Made by a program: the position numbers and the translations under genes. A stretch of 64,000 nucleotides of DNA. It comes from Pholiota molesta (Eukaryota > Basidiomycota > Agaricomycetes > Agaricales > Strophariaceae). Shown one piece after another: positions 44,249 through 55,568 of this stretch (its first letter is position 1; each line of letters starts with the position of its first letter). The notes under the pieces were generated by a model. It did not search any database. It was given only the letters and a program-made list of their open reading frames with translations, and was not told the origin of the DNA. The stretch is taken from the NCBI GenBank assembly GCA_014925825.1, contig JACGCK010000179.1, positions 26,659-90,658 of the forward strand. Reading direction: 5' to 3'.

Positions 44249-46131
44249 ATGGCGAACTGTTTCTGCGCTTTGCCACAAGAGCTGAAAACGGAGGTCCTTT
44301 CCCACCTCGATGCCGTTTCACTCATCTGCTGTGCGATGGTAGGGCTATATCGCTTTGATATCTGGGGAAGAGGCTAAACCTGCAGGATCTCACACAGACA
44401 TGCACAGCGATGTATGAGGCTTTCAAAAGTTCCTCATCCTTAACGTACACTATCCAGTTGCACTTGGATGGCCTCAAAGACGGCGGAACGTCACTCAGAC
44501 ACTCAGTCCTCATCGATACCCTGGTAAGGCGGCGTCAGGCGTGGCTGGCACTCGACGTGAAAGAGCCTCTTACCCGCCGGACGCCGCCTAATTGTGATTT
44601 ATACGAGCTCGCCGGAGGCGCTTTCGCTCAGATGAGCAGTGATCACTTTGAGATCTCACGACTACCGACCGCCCGCAATGCTGATGAACGCACGGATCGA
44701 CGACCCTTGAACGGAATCTTGGCTTGGGAGTTCGCGATGGATCCGACACAGGATTTGATAGTTTTCTTCGAGGACGATGGTGTGTGAGTACCTGTGCATC
44801 ATCGTATAGTTCAAGAACCTTGAGTTTAACCGTCCGTAGCCCGCCGCCAACGAGCGACACTCGTATCATCCGCATTCACATTCGCACTATGTCCAGCAAT
44901 ACCATCCATCCACGGGCGCAGCAAAGCCCCTTGCAGTTGACGGTGGCTCGGAAATATAACGACGCAAATATCAACTCCCCTGTCCTACAAATTGCACACG
45001 AAGTCGTTGCCATTCATTTCCACCACGCTGGCGGGGACGCGCGAACATTGGTATGGGACTGGACCTCATCGGATCTGATATTGGTGCGCAGTTAAACCCT
45101 AAGTCACTCTCGGTCCATCTTACTTACTTCTCGCAGGATATCTCCAAATCTTTCGATCCCTTTCTCTCTTCTTCTTTGCAGTACGACTTCGGGCTTCTAG
45201 ATTCTACATACTGCTTCGCGACATGCGAGTCCGACGCGGGCTCGCTTCGGCTGTACCAGCTCGCCCGCCCCCACTTGATCCACCTCGCGACGCTCCATCT
45301 CCCCCCCACAGCCCCTGGCATCGCTGTCCGCGCAATTTCAAGCCATACCAGCCCCATTGAGGCTAAGCCCCTCCCGGATACGCCGTTCACCGTAGACGAC
45401 GAGCACCGCCTCCACATGTTCACCGTGCGGTACACGCACGGGCCGGACGTGCGCGCGCGCACCACGCGCTACGTGAACCTGTTCCTGCACCAGCATGCGC
45501 TCCTGAAGTACGCGCGGCGCGCGCGTGCCGCGGGTGCGCCGCTGGATGTTCCCTGGGCGGAATGGGGCGCGCAGCACACGCGGTTGGAGTTGTTCTCCTC
45601 TTTGCAGAATACGTACTGGAAAAGGTGGCTACTTATCCCCGTGTTTTGAAGAATTGGAATCATGGCTGTGCTCACCCCATCTATCTCATCTATTTCTGTG
45701 CGCAGATACATCTATGGCCAGCGTGCGATTTTCAAATTGACCAGCATTAGCATGGCAGAACCATTGGGCCACCCCGTAGACGTCTTGGATTTCTCCTTGG
45801 GAGCAGTGCTAGCCGCCCGAGGCCCGTCCTCGTCTTCAGACGGTCGGCATGGGAAATTGTTGCCGTCCAATGTGCTCCGCAGAAAGGATGCGCCCTGGTT
45901 TCTGGATGATGTTGAGACGCGTCTTCCATGTGTGCGATCAGCGCTGCTCCTCAAGGAGCGTTGCAAAACCTACATGATCTATGCGGATGGCATCGTCGGT
46001 GTGGAGGTACGTCCACCACTTTCGGGTATTTCCTCGGCTCTACGTCGTGATTTCCAGATGTTTATCATTGACTTCTTTTTGTATAGACAGGTTCAGAGGG
46101 TCGGCTTGTCTTACATAGTTATCTCATCTAG
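44249..46131 (+). CDS. F-box family protein, paralog E (six exons)
   Basis: Exons 44249-44338, 44398-44783, 44840-45083, 45137-45624, 45706-46006 and 46087-46131 give about 517 residues, unbroken. The F-box is LPQELKTEVLSHLDAVSLIC. Family markers: YTIQLHLDGLKDGGTS, MDPTQDLIVFFEDD, VWDWTSSDLIL, LLDSTYCF, LATLHLPPT, NLFLHQHALLKYARRAR, YIYGQRAIF, DVLDFSLGAVLAARG, DVETRLPCV, IYADGIVGVE and the 15-codon final exon ending HSYLI. All five junctions match paralogs A, C and D in position and phase. Together with the others it forms a family cluster; the function of individual members is unknown. Confidence 0.87.
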
Positions 46132-46669
46132 CCTCGAATAGTTCGTTGGTATCGGTGATCCCTGATCAATCAATTTGTATTCATAATTTCATATTTACAC
46201 GACCACGTAGCATAGATAGTGATTTATCAATCTCCTGGGCAGGGCAGAGGCGCGTGATCTGAGCAATGGGCATTCCCTTGATGACCGGGACCTGTGTCGA
46301 TGACAACTCCCTGTGGTGTAATGATTGGGTGAGAGTGCATTGTGGGCAAGAATGGAGGCATACCACGTACCGGCTGTTCTGGGCATAAGTCGATCGAAGA
46401 TTCATGGTCATAGAGTCAGAACAATGGTTAAGTAGCGCGATGACGTATAGGAAAGTGGGTTAGTGCTACAGATCGAGGATATAGGGCCGAAGGGATGATC
46501 AAGTAGTGCATGCAGATTCAGACGTCGCTCTGATCTAGTGCAGCCAATCTTCAGCAGCGCGCGAGCGGTGATGGAGCGCGTAGAGCCTCTTGAAACCACA
46601 TGCCGAGTTGTATGTCCTGGACGCGTCCCTTGAACCGTCCTTCAGACCATGCAGTACAGCATATATAAT
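46132..46669. other. Spacer downstream of paralog E
   Basis: No gene seen. The block CGCTCTGATCTAGTGCAGCC at 46530-46549 is the link block also found in other copies of repeat R. Confidence 0.4.
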
Positions 46670-47742
46670 CCATGTTTGAATGGTCAGGCATCGAACACGA
46701 TACACGAGGATCGATAGGATAGATACAGTCGTCACAATCCGACAAGAGGGGGCCGACGCAATTGGCTTAACCGGAGAACCTTGTCTGCCAGCAGAGCCAG
46801 CAAAGCGCATAGCTCCGACAACGTCGACGAGAATAAATATTCTCAGTCGACACTCAGTCAAACGTAAGATGATGGTCGACCTCCTCTTGTAAGAATCATC
46901 TCACGGCTGGTACTGTTCGAAGACATCCGTATCATGGAACTGACTTGCAAAAGATGGGAGGAAGGGCGCGAAAGATAAAATGAAAAATCTCGGGCTGCTC
47001 ACAGACATTCCCCATCGCGTAAATCTGGCATCCGTATAGTGCTCTATGACAGTGTTATCGCTAGTGCGCAAAAATAATCGCCAGACGCACCAGACCCCCC
47101 ATCGGGCGTGAGTTCTTGATTCTGCGCATTCAACGGAAGGCCAGAGACTCAGAGGTCGTCCATTCAGACGAAAGATCTGTGGGCTATCTGAGCGACCTAT
47201 GTGAACCTGCACTGGAATGATTGGTTTTGGCTCCAAGATACAGCCACGTATGCAGAACAATGTACCGCATACCAAGTGTCTCGACAGTGTTGTAAATCCA
47301 ATTCCTATGTAGGGTGGAAGGAATGATTCAGGAGCCCGAGCAGACGTCGATGATCTAGTGCAGCTAAAGTTAAGCAGCTCTCGAGCAGAGGTGGAGCACG
47401 TGGAGCTCAGAAGATCAGATAAATAAGCTGTAGATAACGGTGGAAGTTGGGTGGAAGTAAGTTGGAAGCAAGGTGGAAGTGAAGAATCGGACGACAAGTG
47501 TGAACGGAGGTCTCGGGCCGGGTCCAAAGTCCGCACGCAATGTTCGAGCTGCGAGCTCGATACCAACAGATACCAACTCTATACACCCACCATCCAGACG
47601 TTTCATGTCTCCCAAACCCTCTACTCCTTCATCTGATTCCTGCTATCAGAACCTGTGACATTGAAAATCGAATACTGAAGTGTTCGAGCGCTGCGTAGTG
47701 GGGCACCAGATCTGTAGGCACAGGTACGCTAGCTAACCCTAT
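46670..47742 (+). repeat. Repeat R, copy 9 (ends at the LTR element)
   Basis: Module 1 with GTCACAATCCGACAAGAGGGG and a diverged hairpin (GAGAATAAATATTCTC), a link block GATCTAGTGCAGC at 47352, then module 2 start GGGCCGGGTCCAAAGTCCG (47516). The copy stops abruptly at the 5' LTR. Confidence 0.55.
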
Positions 47743-47922
47743 TGTAACGGGTACATACGACATCGTACTTACGTAATGCGCGAGGCCCATATATAAGGCT
47801 CGCGCAACCACCCTCACTCTTTAGTCTTTATTCTATCACTTCGTAGAACTACCAATATATTGGTTGGCTGGTTCTATTCGAGTGACCTAAGGACTACCTA
47901 CTACGGAACGGAAAGCGTTTCA
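47743..47922 (+). repeat. 5' LTR
   Basis: 180 bp, TGTAACGGGTAC to AAGCGTTTCA, identical base for base with 58095-58274. A TATATAA box at 47790-47796 should drive transcription. The left flank is repeat R. Confidence 0.95.
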
Positions 47923-48025
47923 CTTTTTTGAACCACAGCTATATTGCTAGTTGTGAACGAAGTAACTAAAAGCACAAAAAAGAACAAAACCAGAAAATTT
48001 TCCACTCATCAGTGAGGGCTGCGAG

Positions 48026-51000
48026 ATGTCGACAAACGACAACGTACCAAGTCCTCCGGGCTTATTCTCGAGCGCGCAATCACCGCACTTGAGCAATCAA
48101 GCCTCTGATGCACCAACTGAGCAAGGTCCTGAGACCCGAGTTGGTAGATATACAACAGGCTCGCCCACAGCGAACCAACCAGTATATGGAGCATTTACCT
48201 CCCAGGAAAGAGCGGGGGGTACTCCTCTGGAAGGCCTCCCCCGAAGGCCAGCACTTCAGTCCGAAGACTCACGGTGGACCGATCAGACCGGATCGGTCGG
48301 GGCGCCCGAACAGCCGGCAATGCGGCACGGATCACGCATGGGCGCCAATGACGCAATGCGCCGCTACGGAATGGGAGAACAAACACCCATCGCCGCATTG
48401 GATTCGGTTCTCGGACGGGAATTAATGCTCTTCTGGGAGGATTTCACTGAGAATGAAGTGCCTATCCATAGGCGCTCAGAATTAGTAGGCGAAGCGGTGA
48501 CCAGTACTATACTGGCGCGGCAGGCACGGGGATTACCAATTGGTGATCCAAACAATATGGATTACTGCGTCCCAGTAATGAGACGCGTCGCGCTGGCAGT
48601 ACGAATGTATTCAGAAATAACTGGAAGAAATGAGGACGGCGTAAATAGTCGCTACGTTCCGACCCCGGAATTTTATATGGATAGAATTCACGAGGGAATT
48701 AAAGCAGATACGCCTCCGGGTGAAGTTCGAGCGCCTGTTCCGCGGGCGCCTTTCAATGCAACACTTGGAATGGCTGCAAATAATAACCGACAGGACCCTT
48801 CGATTCAATACGTGGGATCGCAGGATCCGAATAAAACGACATCCGTAAATACAACGGTGTTGAGAGAATTAATGGAGGAAACTCAGAATTCTCCACTTAA
48901 TAATCGTTACCGAGGCATCCCGAATGTGCGCTTCGCGCGGGACGTACCGTCGCCTGTAGTAAAACAAGAGATTACTCCTTCACAGGAACACGGAGATGTA
49001 GCGTGGATATCAGATGCCGCGCATCAAATGATCCAACGTGGAGTGATAACGCAAGAGCAACTAATAGAGTTAGCTAGCAGGTACAGAGCACCTGGGAATT
49101 CCTCGGTGGGAATGGCCAATGATCTTCGTGATCGTGTTGTTCTTCAGCAACTCAGGGACGCAGACATTAAGCAAACTGGAATCTCTATCTATTCTGATCA
49201 GGGAATACGGTGGGAAAACAATACTGTGGTCGACATTATGCGACTAATGTACGAACAGAATCATGCGAATACAGTTGACAAGAATAGTGGTACCGATCGC
49301 AGAACCGGTCCAGATGTCGGTGATCGACGCCGCGATCATGATCAAGAGAAGCATGATCGGGATATTAATAGGTCAGCTGGAATTAATGAGCTTCGTCGAG
49401 GCACACCGCAGCGCACTAGTGAAGAGCGAGATATAGTGGTTCGAGGAGCGAGTGTGTGGAGCAACCCGCCACCGAGCCATAGGAGGTCGTCATTGAGACC
49501 TGCTATACGGGAGGTACAGGACCGTTACCGTTATGACATGCACCAGAGATTGATAAACATAGTGCGAGACCACTGTGGGACAAAACATATGTTTGGAAGT
49601 GATAAAGAACGGCCGAAGCCACCTGATATAAGTTCAGTCACTAAATATAAGGGTGATGAGAAAATGAAGTCCCTAGAGACTTGGGTAACCGATGTATCAA
49701 TTTATTTTGCTATAGCAAACTTAAGTGGTCCTGAAAAGGACGACGCTCGGGTATATTACAGCGGAATGTTAGTGGAAGGTACTGCTCAAAGCTTCCTACG
49801 ACACCATGTGTTTGGATTGAATAGGGAGAAGGTCAAGTGGACCTTCGAGGATGTCGTGACGGCATTATATGATCGATTTGTCTTGGCGTCTGTAACTCAG
49901 GATGCTCGAACATTGTTCGAGAAAGCGAGGTATCACCCGGATACTGGAATCCAGGGATTATATGACAAAATTTGCGACATCGCAGAGACGATGTTGGATC
50001 ATCCTGACCGTTACACGTTGGCGGATAGGTTTATTCGCGCAATTCCTGCCAATTGGCGCAAGGAACTGTTTGTGCGAGACTTTACCCCAGAAATGAATAC
50101 TATCGAGGAGTTGGTTGCTGAGGCGAAGGCGATTGAAGCGGCAGAGCGCACATCGCGCCACTACGATAGTAATGCATTGCCGGGTGTGTACACGAATCTC
50201 AGGGATTCGAGGGCATTGTATTCTGATGCGCGTCAGTCTATGGACACGGCAAAGGGTGCAACAGGTAGCCGTGAGAATCGCGGCCGTGATAGGCGCTTGG
50301 GGCGCTTCGCTAGAGGCGCTAGATACAGCGCGGATCGTCCCGCTTTGGTAAAGGATGACTCAAAGAAGGCTAACGCCGAGAAGCTGCCTGCTAAGGACAG
50401 GGGAGATACTACCAATAAACGAAGCGACATTAAGTGCTTTGGGTGTGGAAAGCCGGGGTATTATGCTCACAACTGTCCTGATAAGGATAAACACCCTAAG
50501 AATCCTGCCAGAGAATATGTGCGAGCAGCGCATACAGAACAGGACAGCGGAAGTCTTGGCGACTTGTCTGACAACAGCGCTTCAGATGATGATGTTGATC
50601 GCAGGTCGGTCAGGTCAGACGATGGTAGTGCGCAGGGCGCGCAAGGCGACGATGTCGACGATGTCCCATATGAGGACTACGGCAATGATTACTATGCACG
50701 GAACTCTGACACCGAGCAAGTGTACGCTATGCGGGTACTGGACTTCTTTAAGCCTAAAGACAAGTCTGTTCATAAAAAGGACGGACATGAAATACTAGAC
50801 TTCAGTAAACCTGATGTACTTGCAGATATCGGAGCAATGACGGAGTCGCCTATGCCCAAGGGTGGCGAAAATACGTTTAGGAAATTATTCCACCGTAAAG
50901 GCACTTTTAAATTGGGAAAGGTTGCAAAGGCTCGTCCTGCTATACCCCTAGAAGATAAGTTGTGTTTGATTACATACACTAAGATCGACGGACACGATGC

Positions 51001-51382
51001 GTGGACGCTGTGGGATGCCGGGAGTACGACTACGTCCATTACGCCGGCTTTTGCGGATGTCGCAGAAGTCTGTGCGTTCCCGCTGCTTGATCCCTTTGTG
51101 GTACAGTTGGGAACTGTGGGGAGTCGCGCCAAAATAACGCATGGTGCGGATGTCGAAGTATCCATGCCAGGATTGCAGGATAAGATATATGCGGATATCT
51201 GCAACCTTGATCGTTATGATCTGGTGATTGGTACGCCGTTTATGAGGCGCAATGGTGTCATCCTGGACTTTGGACGTAATGTTGTACGGGTGAATGGTGT
51301 TGATATTCCGGCACTCCCTTACCCTGGTGACGTTGACCCGCGGTTACACAGGTCGTGGGCTACCGATCGCCGGGCGGATTGA
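48026..51382 (+). CDS. gag: Gag-protease polyprotein of LTR element
   Basis: 1118 residues from the first ATG after the leader. The N-terminal 480 residues are hydrophilic. The capsid-like domain spans about residues 535-710 (LETWVTDVSIYFAIANL, DARVYYSGMLVEGTAQSFL, DVVTALYDRFV, DRFIRAIPANWRKELF). The zinc knuckle CFGCGKPGYYAHNC begins at residue 804; at the position where the zinc-binding His normally stands there is Tyr (812). An acidic linker follows, then an aspartic protease with WDAGSTTTSITPAF (Asp at 997) and YDLVIGTPFMRRNG. The ORF ends at TGA (51380-51382) followed by CTAG, and the same frame stays open for another 340 codons, so pol is probably made by stop-codon readthrough. Confidence 0.88.
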   Translation: MSTNDNVPSPPGLFSSAQSPHLSNQASDAPTEQGPETRVGRYTTGSPTANQPVYGAFTSQERAGGTPLEGLPRRPALQSEDSRWTDQTGSVGAPEQPAMRHGSRMGANDAMRRYGMGEQTPIAALDSVLGRELMLFWEDFTENEVPIHRRSELVGEAVTSTILARQARGLPIGDPNNMDYCVPVMRRVALAVRMYSEITGRNEDGVNSRYVPTPEFYMDRIHEGIKADTPPGEVRAPVPRAPFNATLGMAANNNRQDPSIQYVGSQDPNKTTSVNTTVLRELMEETQNSPLNNRYRGIPNVRFARDVPSPVVKQEITPSQEHGDVAWISDAAHQMIQRGVITQEQLIELASRYRAPGNSSVGMANDLRDRVVLQQLRDADIKQTGISIYSDQGIRWENNTVVDIMRLMYEQNHANTVDKNSGTDRRTGPDVGDRRRDHDQEKHDRDINRSAGINELRRGTPQRTSEERDIVVRGASVWSNPPPSHRRSSLRPAIREVQDRYRYDMHQRLINIVRDHCGTKHMFGSDKERPKPPDISSVTKYKGDEKMKSLETWVTDVSIYFAIANLSGPEKDDARVYYSGMLVEGTAQSFLRHHVFGLNREKVKWTFEDVVTALYDRFVLASVTQDARTLFEKARYHPDTGIQGLYDKICDIAETMLDHPDRYTLADRFIRAIPANWRKELFVRDFTPEMNTIEELVAEAKAIEAAERTSRHYDSNALPGVYTNLRDSRALYSDARQSMDTAKGATGSRENRGRDRRLGRFARGARYSADRPALVKDDSKKANAEKLPAKDRGDTTNKRSDIKCFGCGKPGYYAHNCPDKDKHPKNPAREYVRAAHTEQDSGSLGDLSDNSASDDDVDRRSVRSDDGSAQGAQGDDVDDVPYEDYGNDYYARNSDTEQVYAMRVLDFFKPKDKSVHKKDGHEILDFSKPDVLADIGAMTESPMPKGGENTFRKLFHRKGTFKLGKVAKARPAIPLEDKLCLITYTKIDGHDAWTLWDAGSTTTSITPAFADVAEVCAFPLLDPFVVQLGTVGSRAKITHGADVEVSMPGLQDKIYADICNLDRYDLVIGTPFMRRNGVILDFGRNVVRVNGVDIPALPYPGDVDPRLHRSWATDRRAD

Positions 51383-54300
51383 CTAGCTAAGCAGCAGCCT
51401 TCTGTGGAGGAGGTAGTCGATGAGGAGGACCTGCGTTTGCAGCAGGAAATTTCCTCTCGATCCCTGCCGAGTTCTGTGGATTCGGTTGTTACCCACATTA
51501 GTGCTTATGTTGAGGAGTCAGTGCCTCCTCGAAAGGGGGGGAGAGAGAGAGATACTCATAAAGCCAGTAAACCGCAGAAAAATCAGAAAAGCGTGAATAA
51601 GAAAAAATGCATGGACAAGGATGTTCAGGCGAAGGTGGAATATTGCCCGAAGAGGGAATATTGCCAACCTACATCTTCAAAGGTTAAAGTAGAAGACCTT
51701 GTCACTGACGAGATAGAAAACGAAATCTTGAGCGAGATTAATAGAGAAAAACGTAAAATACATCGGTCATTTTGGGAACGCCCAGTACCGAATCCGAGGT
51801 TAGACTGGGTTTACGACCCTCGTATGCCACGAGAAATAAATCAATTAATGTATGACATGACAGCATACAGAAGTCAAACGATAGTATCTACTAAAGATGG
51901 ATATAGAGACCCATTCCCAGATGAAGTATCGGAATCAGTAAACTTTGACAAAATTTATCCAGAATCTAGAAAGATTCGAAAGGATCATTTGAATAGAAAA
52001 AATCGTCTGCATACCGAAGCGGATGATATAAATAACATAAGTAGGCTCAGAGCGCGCTTTGAGAAACCTAAGCCAAAAATAGCTCATAAGGCGCCTAGTG
52101 TAGAGATACGCGCCGCCAGGGATATTAAAGGGAAAGCTAGAGCTGTCCTAACAAAAGATGACATCCCTCAGCTGAGGGAACATTGGAGAAATGAATACGA
52201 CGATATTGTAAATGGTACACCAAGTAAATTACCGCCATTCCGAGAGATAAATCATGAGATACATCTCATAGATGAAAACAGGAGGTATAACTACCATGCA
52301 CCCAGATGCCCGCAATCTTTGCGAGCTGAATTTTATGAGAAACTGAATCGATATGTAACAGCGGTTGGTGGACAGCGAATAGCGCAACACAAGCCGCACC
52401 ATTGATGTGCATTCCCAAAAAAGATGGGAAGCTTAGAACTGTTGTCGATTGTCGGCAACGAAATGACAACACTATAAAAGATGTTACTCCTTTGCCCGAC
52501 CAGGAAATTATCCGTGAGGATGTTGCTCGGGCAAAATATAGATCTAAAATAGATCTAACTGATGCATACGAACAGGTCCGTATACGACCTGAGGACGTTC
52601 ATAAGACTGCATTTAGTACAATTGCAGGAACTTATGTTAGCAATGTAATTCAAATTGGAGACTGTAAGCTCCAGCAACATTTCAACGCTTAATGACGTTT
52701 ATTTTCAGGGATTGCATTGGGCGATTCTTACATGTGTACCTAGACATATGTTCATATTCTCGGACACTATAGAAGATCATGAGAAATATCTCAAGATATA
52801 TGGGCTTCGCAAATATCAGCTGTACCTGAAGTGGGCTAAATGCGAACTGTATGCGGAAGAAATCGATTGCTTAGGCCATATGATCGATGATGAAGGTATT
52901 CATCCGGACACTGATAAACTGGATCGTATTCGCGGATGGCGAACACCACGTAATTATAATGACATCCAACGATTTGTGGGATTAGTAAATTATGTGGGTA
53001 ACTTTCTACCCAATATTTCGGTGTATTCTGGGCCATTGATGGCCATGACGCAAAATGGGGGCCCTTCCTTTGGCGCCCAATTCATCAGCGGTGCTTTGAT
53101 ATGATCAAGCACTTGTGTAGCAAGACACCGGTTTTACAACCGGTTAAGCCGGAAGAGACTGATCCAATTTGGGTGATATGTGATGCGTCTAAGTCAGGCT
53201 AGGGGCAATGTATGGACAGGGTCCTAGCTGGAATAATTGTCGGCCTGCCGGATTCATGTCCCGCAAATTTACAGCGGCACAGCATAATTATGCGGTGCAT
53301 GAGTTGGAAACATTGGCGATCCTAGAGGCGTTAATGAAGTGGGAAGATAAACTGGTTGGATATAAGATCCACATCATTACAGATCATAAAGCATTAGAGT
53401 TCTTCAAAACTCAAAACACCTTGAGTTACCGTCAACGGAGGTGGATGGACTACCTCTCGAGATTTGACTTTGACATTACATATGTTAAGGGGGAATTGAA
53501 TAAGGTCGCTGACTGTTTGTCGCGATACTACGAAAATGACACTCCCGCGGATGTGTACAAACCATATGAATATGTAAACGCAGATGTGCGTATTGATAAA
53601 AACGGTGATGATTTACCGTTACAACGTTACAAGGAGGTGTTTGAGAACACTGACTACATAAGAATGATGAATGAACCTAATGTTCGTAGAAGTAATAGAT
53701 TACGACAAATACAGGATCGTGTTGAGGCACGCGAGAAAGAAGCCGCAGAGCTGAAGGGTGCAGATGATATGGCTATATCCGTGCAGGGGCCCGTGGTGAC
53801 GACGATCTCACCAGCTGGGAAAGAAGTGGACCCCACACTTGGGGATACATTGGCGGACATTGTATCCCATCCGCCGCCTACAGAGGTCAAAGATGATATT
53901 TTTCTCGAGGCCGTAAAGCAGGGATACGCTTCAGATCGATTATTTAAGTTCGTTATCGCGGATCCGGATAAATACCGTCAGTTTATACTGCGGGATGGGA
54001 TTTTATATACACACAACCAAAACAATGACGAGGTGCTGTGTGTGCCTCAGGAAAATAGAGATCTTGTTATGAAGATTGTGGACCAAGCTCATATTATTGT
54101 GGGTCACTTCTCTAAGCACAAGACTGCGAGCTATGTACGGCGGTGGTACTGGTGGCCTAGAATGGGAAAAGATATTGAGGCATGGTGTACGACATGTGTC
54201 ACCTGTCAAGTTACCAAGGCATCGAACCGACAGCCTGCTGGGAAGTTGCATCCACTGCCTATACCGACGAAGCCATGGGATTCGATAGGAATGGACTTTA

Positions 54301-55411
54301 TTGGGCCATTCCCTGAGGCTAAGGGATTCAATTACCTTTGGGTAATAATATGTAGAATGACCAGCATGGTACATTTAGTGCCAGTTCACATGACAATGAA
54401 AGCGTCAGAGCTTTCATGGATTTACCGTCGCGAGATTGTACGGTTGCATGGGTTGCCAAGTACTATTGTGAGCGATCGGGATTCTAAGTTTACATCTAAG
54501 TGGTGGACTGAACTTCATAAAATCTTGGGTGCTAAGCTCTTGATGTCTACATCGTTTCACCCTCAGACGGATGGGCAGACAGAGCGTGCGAATCGGTCCA
54601 TAGGACAGATATTCCGCGCTACAGTGGCTCCTGATCAGAAGAATTGGGTGGATTGCATTGATATGACGGAGTTTGCGATCAATGCGAGCGTGTCGGAAAC
54701 GACGAAGTACGCCCCGTTCGAGTTGAACGGTGGCTACCTTCCATCAATGATTAAGGAGGTAAAGGGTCGCGATGTTCCGAGGGGAGTTTGCGAGTTCGCG
54801 CGTACAGCACTTGACAATTTGGCGCGCGCGCACGATGCGATAATAGAAGCGCGAGTATTCCAGACTGCACGGGCGAACAAAAAGCGCTCCGAGGAGCCAG
54901 TTCTGAATGTTGGAAGTTTGGTATTTTTGTCGACGGAGAACTTGAATCTTCCGAAGAATAGGACGCGCAAGCTGCGGCCGAAATTTATTGGGCCATATAA
55001 AGTGTTGAAGGCTTATCCAGACACCTCCACGTATGTGGTGGACCTCCCACCGATTTTGCAGCAGCGTCGTGTTAAAAATACGTTTCACGTCTCGTTACTG
55101 AGGCCTTACCAGGCTTGTCAGATGCGTTATTTCCTAATAGGGCAACTCCGGAGCCTTACGATTTTGGCGCTGGTGATGACCAGGAATGGTATGTGGACGA
55201 GATCGTCGGTCACCGCCGCAGCACGGCGGGGAAGCTCGAATACGAGATACGTTGGTCACTGGGAGATACTACCTGGGAACCTCACGAGGAGTGTAAGAAC
55301 CTCGAGGCATTAGATCGGTATTTGGAACTTCACCGAGTGAAGTATCCTCGCAGTTGCCAAGGGCGCCTGAGGGCGTTGCCGTGCGGGATATGGCTCATTG
55401 AGTCAGAATGA
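51383..55411 (+). pseudogene. pol: Pol of LTR element: RT, RNase H, integrase, chromodomain (frame-broken)
   Basis: The frame continues directly from Gag after the TGA. LPPFREINHEIHLI and VPKK-type CIPKKDGKLRTVVDCRQRN begin the reverse transcriptase. RNase H shows ICDASKSG, ELETLAILEAL and TDHKALEFF. Integrase has the HHCC finger (VGHFSKHK ... WCTTCVTCQ) and D,D,E residues (MDFIGP, VSDRDSKF, DGQTERAN). The chromodomain is WYVDEIVGHR ... EIRWSLGDTTWEPHEEC. One-base losses shift frame near 52398, 52665, 52743 (inside the YLDD catalytic motif), 53062, 53196 and 55115. Integrase lies in one uninterrupted frame (53208-55313). As written the RT would be inactive. Confidence 0.85.
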
Positions 55412-55568
55412 AAACAAAAATTTTTGGGGCCTTCCGCAGGGGGTCCCCACTGCCGGAATATCTGTATGGCGGATGCGTCCTATATATGGGGACGCGCTGG
55501 CGGGGGTGGAACTCTTTGGTTTCACTTCGCCACTATCTCATCCCTATTATTGCACACTGTCTACGACG

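Noticed and set aside
47923..47990. Search for a tRNA primer-binding site after the 5' LTR
   Set aside because: No TGG-type sequence complementary to a tRNA 3' end within the expected distance, and no clear self-priming match to the start of the transcript. Left unassigned.
52390..52410. Programmed -1 frameshift inside pol
   Set aside because: There is no slippery heptamer, several further shifts follow in the same gene, and a single missing C explains this one better.
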